Shown here: positions 25,800 to 35,369 of the stretch, piece by piece
Layout: the number at the start of each line of letters is the position of its first letter
Numbering within the stretch: the stretch's first letter is position 1
Source: an uncultured Verrucomicrobiota bacterium
GTDB lineage: Bacteria; Verrucomicrobiota; Verrucomicrobiia; Opitutales; Intestinicryptomonadaceae
Assembly: GCA_949283955.1 (NCBI GenBank)
Contig: CASDUP010000007.1
Location: 1 to 38,087 of the forward strand
Direction of reading: 5' to 3'
DNA: 38,087 nucleotides
Program-made: the position numbers and the translations under genes
Notes under the pieces: model-generated
Seen by the model: the letters and a program-made list of their open reading frames with translations, nothing else
Told to the model about the DNA's origin: nothing
Databases searched by the model: none

Positions 25800-26968
25800 T
25801 ACCTTTTGCACCAAAATCCACCGGGCTTGTCTGACAAAATTTTCTTTATCCGAAGCGACAGCAAAACCGCCAAGCACGTAGATATGGGCAATCCGCTCTT
25901 TTCGGATATTTCGTCGACGGTAAGGCATTCTCCCTTTTCAAACAGAGTAAATATTTTCGCCTCGTTTCCGAAAATTTCCACGCTCGGAGTTTTGTCCGAG
26001 CCGCCTTCGGATTTAGAGATCTTTTTTTCTGTAGGCTTCGACGCCCGGGCGGGAGGATCTACTCGGGCTCGAACGTTTAGTTTGTTCGAAAATTTCAGGT
26101 CGTCTATCACGTCGTCTGCCGATCTGGCAAGCCACACACCGTCGCGTATCAGCGCGTGGCAGCCCCTGCTCGAGGGGCTGTCTATCCTTCCCGGAACGGC
26201 GTAGACGTCGCGGCCCTGTTCGGCGGCTAGTCTGGCGGTTATCATGCTTCCACCGCGCTCGTCCGATTCAACCACCACCGTTGCAAGAGAAATTCCGGAT
26301 ATGATTCTGTTTCTTATGGGGAAATTCTGCCTGTCTATTCTTGTCCCCATCGGAAATTCCGAAATAACTCCGCCCTTTTTCGACGACAATATTTCCTCGT
26401 AGAGTTTGGAGTTTTCAGGGGGATAAATCACGTCGACTCCGCATCCCAAAACCGCTATAGTCGATCCTCCCGCTTCGAGAGCTCCCTCGTGGGCTGCCGA
26501 GTCTATTCCCCTAGCAAGTCCGCTTACAACGCATATTCCCGCCCTCGCTAGTCCCGACGCAAAACTTCTAGCCGCGTCCAGCCCGTATTTCGTGCACTCG
26601 CGCGAGCCCACTATCGCTACGCAAGGCATATTGAGATCCACTTCCCCCATCACGAACAGCCCGACGGGCTTGTCGGGAAGGCTGGATAGAATTTGCGGAT
26701 ATTTCGGGCTGACAAACGGAATGTACCTCCCCCCAAGCCGTTCGAGCCTTTTCAGAGAGGGCAGGGGATTTAAATAGTCGCGCGCCTCCACTATTTTGCG
26801 GGCGGTTTTCTCTCCTATCCTGTCAACTTCGGAAATTTCCTCTTCGGAGGCGGAAAATATCGCTTGGCAGCTGCCGAATCTCTTGAGCAGCCTCATGGCA
26901 GTTATAGCTCCCACATCGGGAAGCATCGTCAACTTAGCAAAAGCGGCAATGTTGTTTTCGTCTTCCAT
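25799..26968 (-). CDS. dprA: DNA-processing protein DprA
   Basis: A 389-residue DprA/Smf, which loads RecA on incoming single-stranded DNA in natural transformation and protects it. The ATG at 26968 is chosen; the frame extends to 27211 but would run inside nnr. The N-terminal part (about 1-70) is a helix-hairpin-helix/SAM-like domain (LLKRFGSCQAIF). The Rossmann core has VAIVGSRECTKYG, VVSGLARGIDSAAHEGAL, TIAVLGCGVDVIYPPEN and RNRIISGIS ending with the GGSMITARLAAEQGRDVYAVPG segment. A linker follows, then a C-terminal winged-helix domain (about 330-389, EKGECLTVDEISEKSGLP). It is the last gene of the trkA-to-dprA operon, 11 bp behind nnr. No SD is visible. Confidence 0.95.
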   Translation of the reverse strand: MEDENNIAAFAKLTMLPDVGAITAMRLLKRFGSCQAIFSASEEEISEVDRIGEKTARKIVEARDYLNPLPSLKRLERLGGRYIPFVSPKYPQILSSLPDKPVGLFVMGEVDLNMPCVAIVGSRECTKYGLDAARSFASGLARAGICVVSGLARGIDSAAHEGALEAGGSTIAVLGCGVDVIYPPENSKLYEEILSSKKGGVISEFPMGTRIDRQNFPIRNRIISGISLATVVVESDERGGSMITARLAAEQGRDVYAVPGRIDSPSSRGCHALIRDGVWLARSADDVIDDLKFSNKLNVRARVDPPARASKPTEKKISKSEGGSDKTPSVEIFGNEAKIFTLFEKGECLTVDEISEKSGLPISTCLAVLLSLRIKKILSDKPGGFWCKR

Positions 26969-26979
26969 GTTCGGAATTT

Positions 26980-28536
26980 TTAAATCTCTAGCGCCTCCGG
27001 CAAAAATTTTATTATGTCCGACGAAGCCAACGCGGTTTCTCCAATTTTTCCGCATGCCAGCCGGGAGGCGTTTCCAAGCCATTGGGCGGCGGCTACGGCA
27101 GCTTCTTGAGGAGATGCTTCGAGGTCTTTTCGGGCAAGAATTCCCCCCGCTAGCCCCGCGAGAATATCTCCAGAACCAGCCCTCGCAAGAGCGGGAGATC
27201 CTCCCGGACAAAGAATTATCCGGCCGCTTCCACCCGACACCCTTTCAACATTGGACTTCAAAAGAATTGCGGCTTTTAGCGAGATAGAGGCATTCGTCAA
27301 GGCTTCGTCGGATACGGGAGGTGCTTTTTGGGAAATTCTAAAAAATTCCCCCTCGTGGGGAGTCAAAAGCAGCGACTTTCTTTCAGCTGCGGCAATACAT
27401 TCGAAAGTTATCGCGTCGGCGTCTAAAACTGCCGGAATATCGGGCCTCATTTTTAACGCCTCCGATATAAACACCTCCGTTTCTTTCGACCTTCCCACTC
27501 CCGATCCGGCAAGTATGGCCGTCGCTTGACTCGCCCTCTCCCTAAACAGGCTCAAATTTTCCAACGCCAAAGATCCGAAGTCGTCCATTTCGCACGGAAT
27601 CCAAATCGCCGAAGGTTCCGCCGCTGCAAATTCAGAGGCGCATATCTTCGGAACAAACGCCGTCACAAGCCCCACTCCGGACCTCAAGGCTGCCCGCGCG
27701 TTCAATAGGGCGGCTCCTTTGTAGGCTTCTGAGCCGGCGATTATGAAAAGATGGCCGTAGTGCTTTTTGTTTGTGGGGGATTTTCGGAGAGAATTCAGAG
27801 CCCCTGTACAGCGGGAAGCGGCGCAGTAGCGGCTCGACTCCGCCGAGCGGCCGCCGGAAAAAAATCCTATATCTACGTATCTTACCCTTCCGGCAAACTC
27901 GGAATATTCCGGATCGAAAAGCGGAGACTTGGCAATTCCGGTCGCGTAGGTGGCGTCCGCTTTAAATACGGGATTTTTCCGCGCGAAATCCGACGCCCCC
28001 GCGGGGAGATCTATGGATATTTTCAGGCGTGCCTTCGTCGAATTTAAAGCCTCTATCTTCTCCCTCAAATCCTCCCTCATCGGGGGGCGAAAATTCATTC
28101 CCGAAAGGCCTTCCACAACCAAGTCGAATTCGCCGTCGGCCTTGGAAATTTCCGACTCCACGAGGTAAACTTTCGATAGCTTCGAAACCGAATTTAACAA
28201 TCTTTCCAGGGCTTTTTTTGCGGAGGGTTTTAATTTTTCGCGGGAGGGAATGCAGAGGGTTATTTCGCTGGAAAAATTTCTGTTTTTATCGAGAAACCTC
28301 GCGAGATTTTCCGCAAACACCAAGGCGTCGGCACCGTTGTTTCCGGAGCCTGCCGCCACCAGAATCCTTCCGCATCCCAGGCGGTTCCCGAATTCCAAGG
28401 CAAATTCCCTAAACGCAAAAGTTCCCGCTTTCAATACGGCTTCGTCCTGTAGGGCGGGATTGCCCGAAAAAATCTCCGACTCGAATACGGAGGATTCTTT
28501 ACAAGTGAGAACGGGATCGCAATAGGGAATTGGCAT
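26980..28536 (-). CDS. nnr: Bifunctional NAD(P)H-hydrate epimerase / ADP-dependent dehydratase
   Basis: A 518-residue metabolite-repair fusion. Residues about 1-230 are the YjeF_N epimerase domain (VAAGSGNNGADALVFA, ISIDLPAGASD) and residues about 240-518 the carbohydrate-kinase-fold dehydratase. In the latter, GHLFIIAGSEAYKGA, ILAGSGVGRS, LDADAI, LLTPHEGEF and ARAGSGDILAGLAGG (catalytic Asp in GSGD) are all present. The epimerase half deviates from the usual GNNGGDG (here GNNGADA) and from ALFGTG (here GLSGMN), so its activity is less certain. Order pdxJ-acpS-nnr is a known conserved cluster. It starts 3 bp after acpS. No SD is seen. Confidence 0.93.
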   Translation of the reverse strand: MPIPYCDPVLTCKESSVFESEIFSGNPALQDEAVLKAGTFAFREFALEFGNRLGCGRILVAAGSGNNGADALVFAENLARFLDKNRNFSSEITLCIPSREKLKPSAKKALERLLNSVSKLSKVYLVESEISKADGEFDLVVEGLSGMNFRPPMREDLREKIEALNSTKARLKISIDLPAGASDFARKNPVFKADATYATGIAKSPLFDPEYSEFAGRVRYVDIGFFSGGRSAESSRYCAASRCTGALNSLRKSPTNKKHYGHLFIIAGSEAYKGAALLNARAALRSGVGLVTAFVPKICASEFAAAEPSAIWIPCEMDDFGSLALENLSLFRERASQATAILAGSGVGRSKETEVFISEALKMRPDIPAVLDADAITFECIAAAERKSLLLTPHEGEFFRISQKAPPVSDEALTNASISLKAAILLKSNVERVSGGSGRIILCPGGSPALARAGSGDILAGLAGGILARKDLEASPQEAAVAAAQWLGNASRLACGKIGETALASSDIIKFLPEALEI

Positions 28537-28539
28537 ATA

Positions 28540-28950
28540 TTATTTCGTGAGAATTGCCACGGCTTGGGCTGTGTTCTTAGTGTGGGTGAGGCTAATAAGC
28601 ATGTTTGAGGCTCCCAATTTTTCCATGGCGGATTTAACATTTTCGTCGAAGCGGGCTTTCGGAGCCCCGAGAGAATCGTTTTCTATCCAGAAACTTTTCG
28701 GGGTTATTCTGCCGCGAAATCCGGTGCCGAGAGCCTTCGACATGGCTTCCTTCGCCGCAAAACGAGCCGCGCATCTCTGCGCTACATTCGCGCTCGACTT
28801 GCACGCCTCAGCCTCGCATTCTGAAAAATTTTTCTCCCAAAAAGCATCTCCGTACTTCTCTATTATCCTCTCGATTCGGGATACCTCCACGCAGTCTATC
28901 CCTACTCCGATTATGCAGCTTTGAAGAATTTTTTTATTCTCGAATTCCAT
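28540..28950 (-). CDS. acpS: Holo-[acyl-carrier-protein] synthase AcpS
   Basis: A 136-residue phosphopantetheinyl transferase that attaches the CoA arm to acyl carrier proteins. IIGVGIDCVEVSRIERIIEKYG holds the Mg-binding Asp, and FAAKEAMSKALGTGFRG holds the catalytic Glu/Lys motif ('FaaKEA..KAlGtG'). LISLTHTKNTAQAVAIL is the last strand pair. The N-terminus is about ten residues longer than usual. The start lies 17 bp inside the end of pdxJ, indicating coupling. It could charge the ACP domain in the acyl ligase fusion at 35.4-37.9 kb as well as the fatty-acid ACP. Confidence 0.94.
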   Translation of the reverse strand: MEFENKKILQSCIIGVGIDCVEVSRIERIIEKYGDAFWEKNFSECEAEACKSSANVAQRCAARFAAKEAMSKALGTGFRGRITPKSFWIENDSLGAPKARFDENVKSAMEKLGASNMLISLTHTKNTAQAVAILTK

Positions 28951-29707
28951 CGCTTTTGGAGTGCTTTACAATGATTGACTTCATTTGCGAAACGGCCTCT
29001 TTTAGCCCCACCAAAAGGGCGCGGGAAATTATGGTGTGCCCTATGTTGAGCTCGTTAAATTCGCATCTGTCTAGCAGGGGGCCGGTGTTTTCGTAGTTTA
29101 ATCCGTGTCCGGCGTTCACCTTTAAGCCGAGCTCGGACGCCAGCTTGGAAGCCTTTTCGAGCCTTTTTGTCTCGAACTCCCTGGCGGACAAGTTTCCCCA
29201 CGAGTTTGCATAGGCCCCAGTGTGGAGCTCGACGAGAGGGGCTCCAGTTTTTTTTGCGGCCTCCACTTGGCGCTCGTCGGGATCTATAAATAGCGAGCAT
29301 TCTATTCCTCTCTCCGCGAATTTTTCGGCTGCCTCCGATATCTCGTCCAGCCTCCCGATTACATTCAATCCGCCCTCCGTAGTCACTTCCTTCCTGTTTT
29401 CGGGAACCAGGCACACGAAGTCGGGCTTGAGTTCGAGGGCTATCTCCACCATTTGCGGAACGCACGCCAATTCCATATTCAGCTTTGTGGATATATTCTT
29501 CCGAAGGCAAAAAAGATCGGGGTCGGTCATGTGCCTTCTATCTTCCCTCAAATGGGCGGTTATAGAATCTGCCCCTCCGCTTTCGGCAAGCTTTGCGCAT
29601 GAGAGCACGTCGGGCTCGATTATAATCCCGCGCCCGGAGGGTGTTTCCCTGTAGCGCGCCTGTCTTAGCGTGGCGCAGTGGTCTATATTGACTCCAAGAA
29701 GCGTCAT
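28934..29707 (-). CDS. pdxJ: Pyridoxine 5'-phosphate synthase PdxJ
   Basis: A 257-residue enzyme that condenses 1-deoxyxylulose 5-phosphate with aminoacetone 3-phosphate to give pyridoxine phosphate. ATG 29707 is set by a strong SD (TAGGAGAA); the frame reaching back to 29776 is rejected because it runs into trkH. LLGVNIDHCATLRQAR is the universal opening. ADSITAHLREDRRHM, LFIDPDERQVEAA, ELHTGAYAN and LKVNAGHGLNYEN are the active-site strands of the TIM barrel. The closing ELNIGHTIISRAL motif is intact. It lies 10 bp behind trkH and overlaps acpS by 17 bp. Confidence 0.95.
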   Translation of the reverse strand: MTLLGVNIDHCATLRQARYRETPSGRGIIIEPDVLSCAKLAESGGADSITAHLREDRRHMTDPDLFCLRKNISTKLNMELACVPQMVEIALELKPDFVCLVPENRKEVTTEGGLNVIGRLDEISEAAEKFAERGIECSLFIDPDERQVEAAKKTGAPLVELHTGAYANSWGNLSAREFETKRLEKASKLASELGLKVNAGHGLNYENTGPLLDRCEFNELNIGHTIISRALLVGLKEAVSQMKSIIVKHSKSDGIRE

Positions 29708-29717
29708 ATAAATTCTC

Positions 29718-31196
29718 CTATTTGAATTTAGTCCAAAGCGAAGGCATGAACAGCGCAAGCAGCGCAAAAATTTCAAGCCTTCCCATTATCATCACCATGG
29801 ATAGAACGCATTTCGAGGCTCCGCAGAAAAATCCATAGGTCTGGCTGGGCCCAACCTCATTCAGACCGGCGCCGGAATTTCCCATGCACGCCACGACCGA
29901 AGCTATGCACCCGGTCAGGCTTATATTCCTCTCCAAAAGCGATATCGCAGCCACTCCAGCCACTACCAAACTCGCGTAAAGAACTATGAATGACATTATG
30001 TTGTTGGCGTCGTCCTCGTCCAGAGTTTTTCCGTTTATAGATATGTTCCTAACCAGCTTGGGCCTCAGCGAAGTTTCCACGTTTCTCTTGCATATCTTTA
30101 TCGCTGCCACTGCCCTAACTATCTTTATCCCTCCCGAGGTCGATCCTGCGCATCCCCCCAAAATGGCGGATACAAAAAATATCGCGTGGGCAAACGGCAT
30201 CCATTGCTGGTAGTCGGCTATGCAGAAGCCAGTTGTGGTAAGAATAGATACGCACTGAAATGCGCTCATTCTTATGGCGTCGTTCCAGTTGTACACGGAA
30301 ATATCCTCGTCCTGGTGCACGGCAAACGCTATCACGGCGCTAGCCAAAACGAGTATTACAATGTAGGTCTTGAACTCCGTATTTCGAAAAACAGTTCTGA
30401 ATTTTCCGGCTAAAGCGGCCGTAATCACAGCAAAACTCGTTCCTCCGATAAACATGAAGAGGGTAGTCATCCATTCAAGGGCGTGGTTGGAGTACCTTGC
30501 GGTTCCGTCCTGGTATATTGTGAATCCCCCGGTGGATACGGTGGAAAACATGTGGCATATGCTGTCGAACCAGCCTATGCCGCAAAGCCTGAACGAAACC
30601 GCCGCAGCGGTCGATATCGCGAGGTAGATTCCGAGTATTCTCAAGCTTCCAGTGCGGATTCTTGCGGTTTCCATTCCGGCGCTTGCGTTGCTGTTTTCGT
30701 TAGAAAATAGCGTTTTTGCGCCAGCTCCCAGAAAAGAGAGAATCACTACGAAGAACACCACCACTCCCAATCCTCCTATCCAATGGGAGAGCATTCTCCA
30801 AAACATCAGGCTGTTCGGAAACGAGTCCAAATTCGAAAATACCGACGCTCCCGTGGTGGTTATCCCGCTCGTGGATTCGAATAGGGCGTCAGCAAATCCG
30901 CATCCCAGAATTAGTATGTAGGGAACCGCCCCTACGAGAGAGGCTACTATCCACCCGACCCCTACTATGCACATAGCCTCTTTTCTAAAGAGTTTTTTTG
31001 GGGCGTTTCTGCTTGGGAGCCAAAACGAGGCGGAAAGCATGAGAGTCAAAGCTATCATGCAAATCCAGCTTTTCAGAGCTTCTGGTTCGCTTGGGTCTGA
31101 CGAATAAAAAAGAGACACCCCGGCGCATATTGAAAATGCCAGGGCCAAAATCCCAAGCAGGAGGGATAGAACTTTCAATACTATGGAATAGTTCAC
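29718..31196 (-). CDS. trkH: Trk potassium uptake channel subunit TrkH
   Basis: A 492-residue K+ channel subunit with four M1-P-M2 repeats. The selectivity-filter turns are visible as STSGITTTGASVF (repeat 1), MFSTVSTGGFTIY (repeat 2), SILTTTGFCIADY (repeat 3) and MGNSGAGLNEVGP (repeat 4). About ten to twelve membrane helices fill the chain. It starts at GTG 31196, with SD AAAGGAA (in a TTAAAAAAGGAA stretch) straddling the trkA stop, so translation is coupled to trkA. Together with TrkA it makes a complete uptake system. Confidence 0.94.
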   Translation of the reverse strand: MNYSIVLKVLSLLLGILALAFSICAGVSLFYSSDPSEPEALKSWICMIALTLMLSASFWLPSRNAPKKLFRKEAMCIVGVGWIVASLVGAVPYILILGCGFADALFESTSGITTTGASVFSNLDSFPNSLMFWRMLSHWIGGLGVVVFFVVILSFLGAGAKTLFSNENSNASAGMETARIRTGSLRILGIYLAISTAAAVSFRLCGIGWFDSICHMFSTVSTGGFTIYQDGTARYSNHALEWMTTLFMFIGGTSFAVITAALAGKFRTVFRNTEFKTYIVILVLASAVIAFAVHQDEDISVYNWNDAIRMSAFQCVSILTTTGFCIADYQQWMPFAHAIFFVSAILGGCAGSTSGGIKIVRAVAAIKICKRNVETSLRPKLVRNISINGKTLDEDDANNIMSFIVLYASLVVAGVAAISLLERNISLTGCIASVVACMGNSGAGLNEVGPSQTYGFFCGASKCVLSMVMIMGRLEIFALLALFMPSLWTKFK

Positions 31197-31209
31197 GCTT
31201 GTTCCTTTT

Positions 31210-32556
31210 TTAAGGTTGGAACATTTCTGCCACTTGCTTGGCGTTCTTCCTGTCGAGAATTATTATCAGCCTGTCTCCGGACATGATGAAGTCTCCGGCG
31301 TTCGGAACTTTGGCTCCGTTTTCGTTTAGCAGAGCAGCTATTATGCACGCCTTGGGAAGTTTTATCTCGCTGACTTTCATTCCGGAGCACGGACTGTTTT
31401 CGGCAACCTTCAGCTCCACGAATTGTACGGCTCCCTCGTGCAACGACCCAACTATCGTGTAGCCGCGGTCTGTGACGTACTTTTTTACCTCCCCTACGGT
31501 CACCCTGCGGGGAGAAGCTGCCACTTCCAGATCCAATACTCCGCTTATGTTCTGCAAAACTTGCTCGTAGTCGGGCTTGTTTATGACCAGCTCCACGTGC
31601 TTTACCCCGAGCTTTTTCGCCTGGAGGCACGTCATTATGTTTTCCTCGTCGTCGGTGGTGCAGGCTATAAAGTAGTCGGCGCTTTCAATCTGCTCTTCTT
31701 CGAGCAGCCTCAGGGAAGTCGCGCTTCCGCGTATCACGGTCACCTGGGGGAATTGTTCGGCGATGCTTTTGCAGCGGGAGAGGCTAGGATCTATCACTCT
31801 GAGTTTGAATCTCGGATGGGACAGCCTCCTTATAACCGATATAGCCGTTTCCGTAGCCCCGTACAGTACCACCCTCAAGTCTCCAAGCGACTCCTCGGCT
31901 GAAAATAGTTTTCTTGCTCCAAGCACGGCGTCCGTAGTCCCGAATATAGTTATCTTGTCCCCTTCCTGGAGCCGGGTATCGGCGGTGGGGACCTCCAAAT
32001 TATCTCCCCTTTCAACATAGCCTATCTTCACCTTTAACTTCAAATCTCTAAGCGGAACTCCCACCACCTTGGCTTCGGGCGATATAGTCAATTCCTGCGC
32101 CTCTATCTGGCCTCTTGCAAACTCTTCCACGGCCACCCTCTCGGGATTGCGGACACGCTTTGCCAATTCTATCGCGGTGAGGGCTTCGGGATTTATCAAA
32201 ATATCTATGTCGAAATATTTTTGGTAATTTACTATGGAGTTGTCGGAATAGACCGCGTCGTGGACGCGCGCTATGGTGGTCTTGGTCCCGAGCTTGTGGG
32301 CGAGGGCGCACGCGACTATGTTTATCTGGTCGTGGGCTGTCATCGCCATTAGGAAATCGGCGGAATCGGCCCCGGCCAGCGACAAATATTTCGCGCTTGC
32401 CCCGTTCCCGCGTATAACCCGGACGTCGAGATTCTCCTCGGCCTCCGACGCTATCTCGTCAGAGGATTCTATAAGCGTTACGGAATGTTTTTCCTCGCTC
32501 AAGACTTGGCACAGAAAATGTCCGACATTTCCAGCGCCCACAATTATTATTTTCAT
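31210..32556 (-). CDS. trkA: Trk system regulatory subunit TrkA
   Basis: A 448-residue cytoplasmic NAD(H)/ATP-binding regulator of TrkH. ATG 32556 gives the usual start MKIIIVGAGNVGHFL, a Rossmann GxGxxG motif; the TTG extension to 32577 is unnecessary. There are two tandem RCK_N + RCK_C units. The first is residues about 1-220, ending with an RCK_C segment (VPTADTRLQEGDKITIFG). The second begins at VVLYGATETAISVIRRL and ends VPNAGDFIMSGDRLIIIL. The second Rossmann loop (GATETA) departs from the canonical GxGxxG, common for the second repeat. It is the first gene of the six-gene operon and divergent from purB; no clear SD. Confidence 0.95.
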   Translation of the reverse strand: MKIIIVGAGNVGHFLCQVLSEEKHSVTLIESSDEIASEAEENLDVRVIRGNGASAKYLSLAGADSADFLMAMTAHDQINIVACALAHKLGTKTTIARVHDAVYSDNSIVNYQKYFDIDILINPEALTAIELAKRVRNPERVAVEEFARGQIEAQELTISPEAKVVGVPLRDLKLKVKIGYVERGDNLEVPTADTRLQEGDKITIFGTTDAVLGARKLFSAEESLGDLRVVLYGATETAISVIRRLSHPRFKLRVIDPSLSRCKSIAEQFPQVTVIRGSATSLRLLEEEQIESADYFIACTTDDEENIMTCLQAKKLGVKHVELVINKPDYEQVLQNISGVLDLEVAASPRRVTVGEVKKYVTDRGYTIVGSLHEGAVQFVELKVAENSPCSGMKVSEIKLPKACIIAALLNENGAKVPNAGDFIMSGDRLIIILDRKNAKQVAEMFQP

Positions 32557-32690
32557 AATCCGGTAAAACTCTAACAAACTTTTTCCATATCAAAAGATTT
32601 TTTTTACGCGCTGGGACATTTCGATTTTTGCGAACAAAAGTTCAATTTTCATTCTTTACGCCGCGCATTATACGTACATTATGTTCCGCC

Positions 32691-35238
<2,548 letters not shown>

Positions 35239-35369
35239 TTTTTTCCGGATAAAAATGGAAGCGGAGATTGATTTTTTTTGCTCGTGGGGCGCGGAGTTTT
35301 TGGGCTTTCTAGCTTTAACAAAATAGGAGGGTTGAGGCTTTGCCTTGCGAAAAAAACTGAAAGGGAAAA

